Of a stretch of DNA of 37,283 nucleotides, positions 1 to 8,255 are shown in pieces. The notes below the pieces were generated by a model. It was given only the letters and a program-made list of their open reading frames with translations, was not told the origin of the DNA and did no database searches. Within the stretch, counting starts at the first letter, position 1. Each line of letters starts with the position of its first letter. Origin of the DNA: Solirubrobacter taibaiensis (GTDB taxonomy: Bacteria > Actinomycetota > Thermoleophilia > Solirubrobacterales > Solirubrobacteraceae); NCBI GenBank assembly GCA_027587225.1, contig JAPDDQ010000062.1, positions 1 through 37,283 on the forward strand. The letters run 5' to 3'. A program made the position numbers and the translations under genes.

Positions 1-60
1 GCGAGCGGCGAAGCGGCGGCGGCGAGCGGCGAGGCGGCGGCGGCGAGCGGCACGGCGGCG
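1..60 (+). repeat. 21-bp tandem repeat encoding an ASGEAAA linker
   Basis: Units at 1-21 and 22-42 differ by one base, and a shorter third copy runs 43-60. In the hutF frame each unit encodes Ala-Ser-Gly-Glu-Ala-Ala-Ala. It looks like a flexible interdomain linker. The repeat may continue left of the window. Confidence 0.75.
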
Positions 61-1218
61 GGCGCGACCACGACGTACTTCGCGGACTTCGCGTGGCTCG
101 GCGGCGACGCGGTCGCCGCGGACGTCGCGATCGACGTCGCGGACGGGCGCATCGTCGCCGTCCGCCCCGGCGCGCCCCGCGCGGGCACCCACCTGCGCGG
201 CGTCACGCTTCCGGGCCTCGCCAACGCGCACTCGCACGCGTTCCAGCGGGCGCTCCGCGGGCGCACGCAACGCGGTGGCGGGTCCTTCTGGACGTGGCGG
301 GAGGACATGTACGCGCTGGCGGAGACGATGACGCCGGACCGGTGCTTCGAGTTCGCGCGCGGCACCTACGCGGAGATGCTCAAGGCGGGCATCACCACCG
401 TCGGCGAGTTCGACTACCTGCACTTCTCCGACGCGCTGATCGCCGCGGCGAACGAGGTCGGCATCCGGCTCACGCTGCTCGACGCGTGCTACCTCGCCGG
501 TGGCTTCGGCGAGCCGCCGAACACGGCCCAACGCGGCTTCAGCGACGGCGACGCGGCCCAGTGGGCCGCGCGGGTCAGTGCGATCCAAGGCGCGAAGGTC
601 GGCGCCGCGATCCACTCCGTTCGCGCCGTCCCGCCCGACCAGCTCGCCTCCGTCGTGGAGTTCGCCCACGGACGCCCGCTGCACTTCCATGTCTCCGAGC
701 AGCGCGCCGAGAACGAGGCCTGTCTCGCTGCCACGGGTCGCACCCCGGTGCAGCTGCTGGCCGAGCACGGCGCGCTCGGGCCGGACTCGACCGCGGTCCA
801 CGCGACGCACCTGGCACCGACCGACGATCTCGGCGAGACCACGATCTGCATGTGCCCGACGACCGAGCGCGACCTCGCCGACGGCATCGGGAACGCCGGT
901 CCGCGGCTTGCGCTCGGCAGCGACAGCCACGCGATCATCGACCTGTTCGAGGAGGCGCGCGCGGTGGAGCTCAACCTGCGGCTGAAGACCGAACGCCGCG
1001 GCCACTTCACGGCGCGCGCTCTGCTCGAAGCGGCCACGAACCACGCCTGCCTGGGCTGGGACGACGCCGGCCGGATCGCACCCGGCTTCCGCGCCGACCT
1101 GATCACGCTGGACCTCACCTCGCCGCGCCTGGAGACCGCCGAACCCGACACGATGCTCGAGTCGATCGTGTTCGCCGCCACCGCCGCGGACGTCGCCGAC
1201 ACCATCGTCGGATGCTGA
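1..1218 (+). CDS. hutF: Formimidoylglutamate deiminase HutF (5' end outside window)
   Basis: This is an amidohydrolase-superfamily enzyme of histidine degradation that converts N-formimidoyl-L-glutamate to N-formyl-L-glutamate plus ammonia in the cytoplasm. The frame is open from base 1. The metal-site motif NAHSHAF is encoded near 226-243, followed by FHVSEQ (near 685), HATHL (near 800) and GSDSH (near 919), the expected His/His/His/Asp ligands. No ATG, GTG or TTG occurs in frame before the ATG at 307, which lies after the HxH motif, so the true start must be upstream of the window. The visible N-terminus is an Ala/Ser/Gly/Glu repeat instead of the usual start just before the first beta strand, which suggests a fusion or linker. 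The 3' end overlaps hutI by 7 bp, indicating a shared operon. Identification is firm; the N-terminus is unresolved. Confidence 0.9.
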   Translation, partial: ASGEAAAASGEAAAASGTAAGATTTYFADFAWLGGDAVAADVAIDVADGRIVAVRPGAPRAGTHLRGVTLPGLANAHSHAFQRALRGRTQRGGGSFWTWREDMYALAETMTPDRCFEFARGTYAEMLKAGITTVGEFDYLHFSDALIAAANEVGIRLTLLDACYLAGGFGEPPNTAQRGFSDGDAAQWAARVSAIQGAKVGAAIHSVRAVPPDQLASVVEFAHGRPLHFHVSEQRAENEACLAATGRTPVQLLAEHGALGPDSTAVHATHLAPTDDLGETTICMCPTTERDLADGIGNAGPRLALGSDSHAIIDLFEEARAVELNLRLKTERRGHFTARALLEAATNHACLGWDDAGRIAPGFRADLITLDLTSPRLETAEPDTMLESIVFAATAADVADTIVGC

Positions 1219-2342
1219 TCACCAACATCGGCACGCTCGTCACCAACGACCCCGACCTGGGGACGCTGCGCGACGCCGCGATCCTGTTCGAGGCCGGCAA
1301 GGTGGCCTGGGTCGGCACGAAGGTCCCGGAAGGCACCAGCGGCGACCGACTCGACGCGGAGGGCCGCGCGCTGATCCCGGGCTTCGTCGACTCCCACGGT
1401 CACCTCGTGTTCGCGGGCGACCGCGCGGAGGAGTTCGCCGCGCGCATGGAGGGCCGCCCGTACACCGCCGGCGGGATCAAGACGACGGTCCAGGCCACTC
1501 GCGCCGCGAGTGACGACGAGCTGCGGGCGAACATGCACCGGCTCGTGGGGGAGGCGCTCCGTTCCGGGACGACGACGATGGAGACGAAGTCCGGCTATGG
1601 CCTCACGGTCGCGGACGAGGAACGGTCGTTGCGCGTGGCGGACGGGCTGGAGCGCACGTTCCTCGGCGCCCACGTCGTCCCACCCGAGCACGATCCCGAC
1701 ACCTACACCGACCTCGTCAAAGGCAAGATGCTCGACGCCTGCGCGCCCCACGCGACCTGGATCGACGTGTTCTGCGAGGCGGGCGCGTTCGACGGCGAAC
1801 AGACCCGAGCCATCCTCCAGGCGGGCATCGCAAAGGGCCTCACGCCCCGTGTGCACGCCAACCAGCTCCAGCACGGCCCGGGCATCCAGCTCGCGGTCGA
1901 GCTCCAAGCAGCCTCCGCCGACCACTGCACGCACGTCACGGACGCAGACATCGACGCGCTGGCCAACTCCGACACCGTTGCGACGCTGCTGCCCGGTGCC
2001 GAGTTCTCCACCCGCGCGCAGTACCCCGACGCCCGCCGGCTGATCGACGCGGGCGTCCAGGTCGCGCTCGCCGCCGACTGCAACCCCGGCTCGAGCTACA
2101 CGACCAACATCCCGTTCTGCATCGCGATCGCCGTGCGCGAGATGCGCATGACGCCCGACGAGGCCGTCCGCGCCGCCACTCTGGGCGGCGCGAAGGCGCT
2201 CCGGCGGAGCGACATCGGCCACCTCGCCCCGGGGGCGAGAGCCGATGCCGTCCTGCTCGAAGCGCCTTCCCACATCCACCTGGCCTACCGGCCGGGTGTG
2301 CCGCTCGTCAACACCGTCTTCAAGGACGGCGTCAGAGCTTGA
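1212..2342 (+). CDS. hutI: Imidazolonepropionase HutI
   Basis: HutI hydrolyses 4-imidazolone-5-propionate to N-formimidoyl-L-glutamate, the step just before HutF, in the cytoplasm. The 376-residue protein has the family signature PGFVDSHGH (metal ligands His62 and His64), followed by LVFAGDRAEEFAARMEG, the METKSGYGL substrate-pocket motif near residue 123, VHANQ with a further metal His, and AADCNPGSS with the metal Asp. Length is slightly below the roughly 400 usual for the family. The ATG at 1212 overlaps the hutF stop by 7 bp, so translation is probably coupled. It converges with the secreted-protein gene at 2332, overlapping it by 11 bp with no terminator visible between them. Confidence 0.95.
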   Translation: MLITNIGTLVTNDPDLGTLRDAAILFEAGKVAWVGTKVPEGTSGDRLDAEGRALIPGFVDSHGHLVFAGDRAEEFAARMEGRPYTAGGIKTTVQATRAASDDELRANMHRLVGEALRSGTTTMETKSGYGLTVADEERSLRVADGLERTFLGAHVVPPEHDPDTYTDLVKGKMLDACAPHATWIDVFCEAGAFDGEQTRAILQAGIAKGLTPRVHANQLQHGPGIQLAVELQAASADHCTHVTDADIDALANSDTVATLLPGAEFSTRAQYPDARRLIDAGVQVALAADCNPGSSYTTNIPFCIAIAVREMRMTPDEAVRAATLGGAKALRRSDIGHLAPGARADAVLLEAPSHIHLAYRPGVPLVNTVFKDGVRA

Positions 2343-2868
2343 GGGCGACGTCCAGCGTCCAGTCGTCGTGGGTGAACGTCGTCGCGGCGTTGCCCACCGT
2401 GCGCACGAGCTCGATCACGTGCGGGCCATCGCCGACGCGCTTGATCCACTCGAACGCGTGGCCGTCGCCGCTCGCGTCCTCGGAGTCGATGGTCATGAAC
2501 CCGGCGCCGTTCGGGTCCATCGGGGCACCGTCGATCGTGGCCTGGATGCGGCAGTAGTCGTTCGGCGCGCCGGCGAAACCGGTGCACGAGGTCTCAGCCG
2601 TGAACAAGACCCTGATGCAGCGCGTCTGACCGTCCGGCACGTTGACGGTCATCGTCGCGGCCCCGAGCGGATCGGGCGCGGTCGAGTTCGTCGAGCCGAC
2701 CGCGCTCTGCGTCCGGACCACGCTCTGTTGTTCGGGCCCACAGGGGTGATCGATCAGCTGCCCGGCGACTGGCCCGCGGTCGTGATCGTTGTTGACGACC
2801 TGCGCGGTGGCGACCGAAGCGGTGCCGGCGAGCAGGGCGAGGGGGAGGATGAGGAGGCGTTTGCGCAT
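2332..2868 (-). CDS. Small secreted protein of unknown function
   Basis: I do not recognise this 178-residue protein. It begins with a clear Sec signal peptide (MRKRLLILPLALLAGTASVA, probable cleavage after ATA), so it should be exported. The mature part is acidic and contains four cysteines (near CGPEQQ, TRCIR, TSCTGF and YCRIQ), which could form two disulfides outside the cell, and a C-terminal beta-rich stretch ending in DDWTLDVALKL. The start ATG at 2868 is preceded by AGAGGG at good spacing. It is divergent from the LuxR-type regulator that follows, sharing about 117 bp of upstream DNA, so that regulator is a natural candidate to control it. Function unknown. Confidence 0.75.
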   Translation of the reverse strand: MRKRLLILPLALLAGTASVATAQVVNNDHDRGPVAGQLIDHPCGPEQQSVVRTQSAVGSTNSTAPDPLGAATMTVNVPDGQTRCIRVLFTAETSCTGFAGAPNDYCRIQATIDGAPMDPNGAGFMTIDSEDASGDGHAFEWIKRVGDGPHVIELVRTVGNAATTFTHDDWTLDVALKL

Positions 2869-2911
2869 GCTCACGACCCTCTGCGCGGGGAACGTGCGCA
2901 ACCACCCGGGA

Positions 2912-2943
2912 AACCCCCTGGCGCGCACCCGGTCAGGGGGGTT
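2912..2943. promoter_or_regulatory. Inverted repeat in divergent promoter region
   Basis: AACCCCCTG at 2912-2920 is mirrored by CAGGGGGGTT at 2934-2943 (one bulged G, 13-base spacer). It lies between the divergent secreted-protein gene and the LuxR regulator gene. It may be an operator for that regulator or a small RNA hairpin; the sequence alone does not decide. Confidence 0.4.
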
Positions 2944-2985
2944 AGTGTCCGGACCATCGTCGGACGCGTCCCAGAGCTGAACGCG

Positions 2986-5265
2986 ATGAGGGAGGCCGTG
3001 CGGGAGCAGCGGTCCACGGCGTTCGTGGCCCTGCACGGGGAGCCCGGCATCGGCAAGACGACCCTGCTGCACGCCCTCGCCGACGTGGCCCGCGCGGAGC
3101 GGGTGCGCGTGACGGACGATCTCGACGACCTGCGCCCGCCCGTCGTCGCCATCATCGACGACCTCTCGGACGAGGATGCGGAGATCCTCGCGACCCTGCT
3201 GCGCAAACCTCCAGGCGGCGGCGTGCTGATCGCGTTCGCCTATCGTCGCGCGCCCGCCGCGCTGTTCAGCGCGCTCGAGTCCGCCGACCGGCGCGGCCTG
3301 CTGATCGACCTCCCGCTCACGTCGCTGAGCGCCGAGGAGATGGCTGGGTACACGCCCGCGCTGCAGCGCCTGAGCGGCGGCAACCCCTTCTATTTGACCC
3401 AGCTCGCCGGCCAGGCACGCGGCGTCCCGCCGAAGATCGTGGCCGCCGTGCAGGAGGAGCTCGCCGTCTTGAGCGCGCCCGCGCGCACGCTCGTGCACGG
3501 CGCGGCGGTCGCGGGCGAGGATCTGGACCTCACGCTGGCCGCCGCGGGCCTGGAGGAGGACCTCGCCGCGCTCGACGAGGCGATCACCGCCGGGCTCCTC
3601 AAGGGCTCCGGCCGCCGCTACCGCTTCCGGCACCCGATCGTGCGCCGCGCCGTCTACGAAGGCACCGGCCCGGGCTGGCGGCTCGCGGCGCACGCCCGTG
3701 CCGCCGACGCGCTCAGGTCCGGCCGCGCGCAGGATCGCGCGCATCACCTCGAGCGCTGCGCGAGGGCAGGGGACGAGGAGGCGATCGCCGTGCTCGTCGA
3801 GGCCGCCGAGCAGGCCCGGCCGGAAGTCGCCGCGCGCTGGTACGCGGCCGCGCAGCGGCTCCGGCGCGACCGTCGCCGCTCCCTGCTCGTCCCGCTCGCC
3901 GACGCGCTCGCGGCCACCGGGCGGCTCGAGCACGCGCGCAGCGCGCTGCAGGAGGCGCTGAACCTGGTGCCTGGCGACCAGCGCCTGATCGCCGCGACCG
4001 CCACCTGCGAGCACCTGCTCGGCCGCCACGCCGCTGCGCACGCCCGACTCAGCGCGCTGCCCGAGTACGACCTCGCGCAGCTCGTCGACGCCGTCTACCA
4101 GCCCGACTACGTCGCGCTGAAGTCCCGCGCGAAGCGCGCCGCGGCGCAAGATCCGTTCAACGCCGTCCCGTGGGCGCTGCTCGCGCTCGCGCACGGGACG
4201 CTCGGTGAGCTCTCCACCGCGGAGGAGGCGCTGGACGAGGCGGTCGCGATCGTCGATTCCACCCCGGACGAGCAGCTCACCGACGCCGCCTACTACCTGG
4301 CGTTCGCGGAGTACATGTGCGAGCGCGACGCGGACGCCATCCGTCACTTCCGCCGCGCGGCCCACGGGCAGTTCCGGCTGCCGATGCTCGTCGGGCTCGC
4401 GCACGCGCTGGAGCGCCAAGGCCGGCTCACCGAGGCGCTCGCGGTGGCCGAGCAGGCCGTCGAGGGCGCCCGCCACGACCAGCTGCTGTCGTGGGCGCGC
4501 GCCGAAGAGGGCTACATCGCCGCGGTGATGGGGGAGCGGGAACGGGCGAGCGCGGCGGCGGCCGAAGCCTCCTCGCTCGCGGCGCAACTCGACACCAGCT
4601 TCCTCACGATCGCCACGCACGGGCTCGCCGCGGCCACGTTCCTGGAGACGGGGGAGCCCGACCGCGCGCTCGAGCAGGTCCGGCTCACGGGCTCCAAGCT
4701 CGATCCCGGCCGGCACGCGCTGCTCCTGCTCGTGGCGGCCGGGGCGGAAGCGGCGCTGGGGCGGCCGGAGGTGGCGGCGCAGCGGTTCGGCGAGGCGGCT
4801 GCGCTGGCGGAGCCGCTCCCGTTGCGGTTCCCGCGCGACCGGCTCCGGCTCGCGCAAGCCGCGATGACCGGCGACGCCGCGCTCGCCGACTTGGTGGTCG
4901 ATTCCCCGTTCCCATTGAACGCCGCGCAGGCGCACCTCATCCGCGGGATCGTGCGCGGGTCCAAGGAGGACCTGGTCGCCGCGCAGGCCGTCCCGGGCGC
5001 GCAGCGGCTGCAGGACGAGGCTGCTCAGGCGCTCCGCAAACTCGGCGAGAAGGCGCCGGGCCGCCAGCGGCGGTTCGCGCGCGGTGAGCTCTCCGGCCGT
5101 GAGCGCGAGATCGCCACGCTCGTCGCCGAGGGGCGCAGCAACCGCGAGATCGCCGCCGAGCTGTTCCTCGCCGAGAAGACCGTCGAGGGCCACCTCACGA
5201 ACATCTTCGCCAAGTGCGGCGTGAGCTCCCGCGCGGCGTTGGCCGCACACGTAGCGCGCGTCTGA
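2986..5265 (+). CDS. Large ATP-binding LuxR-family transcriptional regulator (first copy)
   Basis: A STAND/LAL-type regulator: an N-terminal AAA-like ATPase with Walker A GEPGIGKTT (about residues 18-26), a long helical TPR-like middle, and a C-terminal LuxR HTH (LSGREREIATLVAEGRSNRE..., about residues 702-759). Such proteins bind ATP and an inducer and activate nearby promoters. The start is uncertain. The first standard in-frame codon is ATG 2986, but the conserved VGRxxEL motif that opens this family is encoded just upstream (2959-2979), preceded by ATC at 2956 and no usual start codon. The true product may therefore be 10 residues longer. It is a paralogue of the regulator at 8256-11000. 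Neighbours are a divergent secreted protein and a secreted PKD protein 60 bp downstream on the same strand. Confidence 0.88.
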   Translation: MREAVREQRSTAFVALHGEPGIGKTTLLHALADVARAERVRVTDDLDDLRPPVVAIIDDLSDEDAEILATLLRKPPGGGVLIAFAYRRAPAALFSALESADRRGLLIDLPLTSLSAEEMAGYTPALQRLSGGNPFYLTQLAGQARGVPPKIVAAVQEELAVLSAPARTLVHGAAVAGEDLDLTLAAAGLEEDLAALDEAITAGLLKGSGRRYRFRHPIVRRAVYEGTGPGWRLAAHARAADALRSGRAQDRAHHLERCARAGDEEAIAVLVEAAEQARPEVAARWYAAAQRLRRDRRRSLLVPLADALAATGRLEHARSALQEALNLVPGDQRLIAATATCEHLLGRHAAAHARLSALPEYDLAQLVDAVYQPDYVALKSRAKRAAAQDPFNAVPWALLALAHGTLGELSTAEEALDEAVAIVDSTPDEQLTDAAYYLAFAEYMCERDADAIRHFRRAAHGQFRLPMLVGLAHALERQGRLTEALAVAEQAVEGARHDQLLSWARAEEGYIAAVMGERERASAAAAEASSLAAQLDTSFLTIATHGLAAATFLETGEPDRALEQVRLTGSKLDPGRHALLLLVAAGAEAALGRPEVAAQRFGEAAALAEPLPLRFPRDRLRLAQAAMTGDAALADLVVDSPFPLNAAQAHLIRGIVRGSKEDLVAAQAVPGAQRLQDEAAQALRKLGEKAPGRQRRFARGELSGREREIATLVAEGRSNREIAAELFLAEKTVEGHLTNIFAKCGVSSRAALAAHVARV

Positions 5266-5325
5266 GGGTGCGGATCAGGGTGGTGCCCGATGACCGGGGC
5301 GGCTGCGCACCGGAAGGTGGGCGGC

Positions 5326-8166
5326 ATGCAGATACGAATCCTGATCGCCGCTTGCGCGCTGCTGCTGCTCGTGACGGCGAGTGCGAGCGCCCAGCAGCCC
5401 CTGACGGCCTCGTTCACCTTCGCGCCGGCGCAGCCGGTCGCGGGGCAGAACGTGACCTTCACCAGCACGAGCACCGGGTTGCCCGACGCGACCGTGTGGG
5501 ACCTCGACAACGACGGGACCTACGACGACGGCTCGGGCACCACCGCCCGGCGGGCGTTCCCGGCCGGCGCGCACATGGTGCGCCTGAAAGTGCGGCGCGG
5601 GGTCGTCGGGGCGGTGGAGGCGACGTCCTACCGGTTCGTGACCGTGAAGGCCGGCGCGGTCGAGCCGCAGCCGACGGTGAGTGCACCGAACCTGAACCTC
5701 CCGCCGGTGGCCACGCTCTCCCGTGAGTGCACGGACAGCGGGATCTGCTTCGGCCCGCTCGTCAAGCTCAACGTGCCCAAGACGTTCGACGCGAGCGAGT
5801 CCGTCGACAACGACGGTTCGATCGTCCGATACCAGTGGGACGTGGACGGCAACGGGTCGTTCGAGCGCGACACCGGCGCGACGCCGAAACTGACCGTCAC
5901 CGTCAACGACGAGAAGCCGGCCGTGCTGCGGCTGCGGGTCACCGACGACAAGGGCGCGACGGCCGAGACCACGATGGCGCTGAAGAAGCTCGAGCCCGCG
6001 TGTGTCGAGAAGGTGTTCTTCGAGCGGGCGGTGGCCACGTCGCCCTGTCTGCGTCTGTACGAGATCGAGGACGGCAAGCAGTACCGCTCCGAGTTCCCGG
6101 TCACGGTGAACGGCGTGACGATCACGCCCGCCGAGGGCAAGAACGTGGTCGTCAACGTGCTCGGCGCGGGGCTGCTGCGGCGCTTCGAGGTGATGTCCGG
6201 GGATGCCGTCGCGACGTTCCCGTTCAAGGGGCAGGGGTTGAAGCTGCAGTCCGGGCCGGTGCGCTGGACCTACGAGAATGATCGGTTGACGAACGTCGGC
6301 CGCCTCGACGGGCAGTCGCTCAACGGGCTGAAGATCAGCGGCGCGCCCGATTCGATCGAGCTGCCCACGCGCGGCGTGGCACGTACGTCGGTGTATCTGA
6401 AGCTGCCGGCCGCGTTCGGCGCGCCGACGAGCGCGAAACCGGTCGTGCTGACGGCGGGCGCTCCGCTGGCCGAGGCCGCGAACGCCGACGACGCGTTCTC
6501 CTTCGAGGTGCCGAACGCGTCGATCGGGCCGATCGGGCTCAACCTGCTGAAGGTCACCTACGACGGCGAAGGGCTGTGGGAGATCGAAGCCGATCTCGAC
6601 GTCCCGGTGCTCGGCGCCCGCATCCACGGCAAGGCCGGGATCTACAAGGGCGACTTCAACTACGCGGGCGTGGAGGCCAACTTCCCGTCGCCCGGAATGG
6701 GACCGCTCGGGCCGATCTTCATCCAGCGGATCAAGTTCCGGGTCGAGGTGTCGCCGAAGAAGAGCGAGTGCGTGCCGCACCTGGGTGTCGAGGACGTCGG
6801 GGTTCCGCCGATCGTGCAGAAGGTCGACTTCGGCGTGCCGACGTTCGCGCTCTGCGGCGAGGTCGGGCTGACCGCGGGTCCGCGGATCCTTGGCGCGCAG
6901 GCCATCTCGTTGGACGCCGGCCTGGGCCTGGCCACGTACGACGATCGCCCTTCGGTCATGCGCGCGTTCGGTGACCTGAAGGTGATCAGCATTCCGTTCG
7001 CGTCGGCGACGTTCGAGGCGCACACCGACGGCTTCGTGAAGGTGATGGGCAAGTTCTCGTACGGCTGGGACGGGTTCGCCTCGGTCAGCGGGCACATCTC
7101 ACTGGGGATGCTCGGCGACAAGTTCAACGCCGAAGGCGGCGTGAAGGCGTGCTTGGAGTTCGTCGACTTCTGTCGCGGCGTGAACGCCCTGATCTCCTCC
7201 AAGGGCATGGCCGTGTGCATGGTCATCGACTACGAGATCGACGACTGGCGTCCCGGCTTCGGCTACAAGTGGGGCGACTCGTTGCCCGACGCGTACTTCT
7301 CGGGCTGCTCTTTGGGCCCGTACCGCGAGACGATCACGCGGGCTTCGGCCGCCTCGGTTGGCGAACGGTCGGTCGAGTTGCCCGCCGGGCTGCCCGGCAC
7401 CGTGATCGCCGCGCGGGGCGTGTCGAGCGCGCCGCGGATCACGCTGGTCGGCCCGCGCGGCGAGCGCGTGTCGTCGCCGGCCGACGGGGGCGCCTTCCAG
7501 GACAAGCGCTTCTTGCTGCTGCCGAACGAGGGGGCGAAGCTCACGCAGGTCGCGATCTCCCACCCGGCCGGCGGCCGTTGGCGCGTCATCGTCGAGGACG
7601 GCACGCTCGAGTCGCTGAAGGTCGCGCACGGCGTCGAGACGCCGCGCATCTCCGCGTCCGTCGCGGGCAGCGGGCACGCGAAGACGCTCCGCTACAAGGT
7701 GGAGGAGCGCCCGGGCCAGACCGTCTCCTTCATCGAGCGCGGCGCGAGCGTCTCGGGCGTCATCGGTGACGCGCGTGGCGCGCAGGGCTCGCTGCGCTTC
7801 ACGCCGGCCGGCGGTGCGGGTGAGCGCCGCGAGATCCTCGCGCTGGTCGAGCAGGACGGGATGGCGAGCGAGCCGGTCGTCGTCGCCCGCTACACCGCCC
7901 CGTCCGCGCTGAAGCCCGGCACGGTCGGTCGCCTCCGCGCGACCCGCCGCTCCGGCGGCCTCGCGGTGACCTGGCGTGGCGCGACCGGTGCTCGCCGCCA
8001 CCTCGTCACCGTGGCGCTGTCCGACGGTCGCCGCCTCGTCCGCCAGGTCAACGGCACCCGCACGGTGATCCGCGGCGTCCCCCGCGGGGTCAAGGCGACC
8101 GTCGTCGTCCGCGGCCTCTGCGGCGGCGGGGTCTCCGGCCCGGCCAAGCGAGTGCGCGTCCGGTAA
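5326..8166 (+). CDS. Large secreted PKD-domain protein
   Basis: This 946-residue exported protein starts MQIRILIAACALLLLVTASA, a Sec signal peptide probably cut after ASA. ATG 5326 is chosen because GGAAGG lies 8 bases upstream and the signal peptide begins there. Two PKD-like beta-sandwich domains follow: about residues 25-112 (VTFTSTSTGLPDATVWDLDNDG) and 125-220 (FDASESVDNDGSIVRYQWDVDGNG), with the Asp-rich loops usual for PKD. The middle (about 230-690) is not recognised; it has paired cysteines and beta-rich sequence. The C-terminus (about 862-946) resembles an FN3-type domain ending in basic residues. There is no visible membrane anchor or catalytic motif. It is probably a cell-surface or matrix protein. 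It lies between two paralogous LuxR regulators and ends at a strong hairpin. Confidence 0.85.
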   Translation: MQIRILIAACALLLLVTASASAQQPLTASFTFAPAQPVAGQNVTFTSTSTGLPDATVWDLDNDGTYDDGSGTTARRAFPAGAHMVRLKVRRGVVGAVEATSYRFVTVKAGAVEPQPTVSAPNLNLPPVATLSRECTDSGICFGPLVKLNVPKTFDASESVDNDGSIVRYQWDVDGNGSFERDTGATPKLTVTVNDEKPAVLRLRVTDDKGATAETTMALKKLEPACVEKVFFERAVATSPCLRLYEIEDGKQYRSEFPVTVNGVTITPAEGKNVVVNVLGAGLLRRFEVMSGDAVATFPFKGQGLKLQSGPVRWTYENDRLTNVGRLDGQSLNGLKISGAPDSIELPTRGVARTSVYLKLPAAFGAPTSAKPVVLTAGAPLAEAANADDAFSFEVPNASIGPIGLNLLKVTYDGEGLWEIEADLDVPVLGARIHGKAGIYKGDFNYAGVEANFPSPGMGPLGPIFIQRIKFRVEVSPKKSECVPHLGVEDVGVPPIVQKVDFGVPTFALCGEVGLTAGPRILGAQAISLDAGLGLATYDDRPSVMRAFGDLKVISIPFASATFEAHTDGFVKVMGKFSYGWDGFASVSGHISLGMLGDKFNAEGGVKACLEFVDFCRGVNALISSKGMAVCMVIDYEIDDWRPGFGYKWGDSLPDAYFSGCSLGPYRETITRASAASVGERSVELPAGLPGTVIAARGVSSAPRITLVGPRGERVSSPADGGAFQDKRFLLLPNEGAKLTQVAISHPAGGRWRVIVEDGTLESLKVAHGVETPRISASVAGSGHAKTLRYKVEERPGQTVSFIERGASVSGVIGDARGAQGSLRFTPAGGAGERREILALVEQDGMASEPVVVARYTAPSALKPGTVGRLRATRRSGGLAVTWRGATGARRHLVTVALSDGRRLVRQVNGTRTVIRGVPRGVKATVVVRGLCGGGVSGPAKRVRVR

Positions 8167-8172
8167 GCGCAG

Positions 8173-8223
8173 GGGGGTGACGCAGCGCAGTCGCGCATAC
8201 CGCGACCCCGTTGCGTCACCCCC
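8173..8223. terminator. Nested hairpin, probable bidirectional terminator
   Basis: GGGGGTGACGCA (8173-8184) pairs perfectly with TGCGTCACCCCC (8212-8223), and inside it GTCGCG (8190-8195) pairs with CGCGAC (8201-8206) around a 5-base loop. It sits 7 bp after the PKD gene stop and 33 bp before the stop of the convergent LuxR gene, so it can end transcription from both sides. There is no T-tract, as is common in high-GC actinobacteria. Confidence 0.75.
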
Positions 8224-8255
8224 GGGAGTTCCGCGCGGCGCCTCTCCACCCGGCG

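Noticed and set aside
93..1211. Long in-frame extension upstream of hutI
   Set aside because: Arg-rich sequence read out of frame through hutF; hutI starts at ATG 1212 by family length.
2332..5250. Very long open frame antisense to the first LuxR gene
   Set aside because: Its only plausible part is the secreted protein at 2332-2868; the rest is an Arg/Glu/Gly-rich shadow of the LuxR gene.
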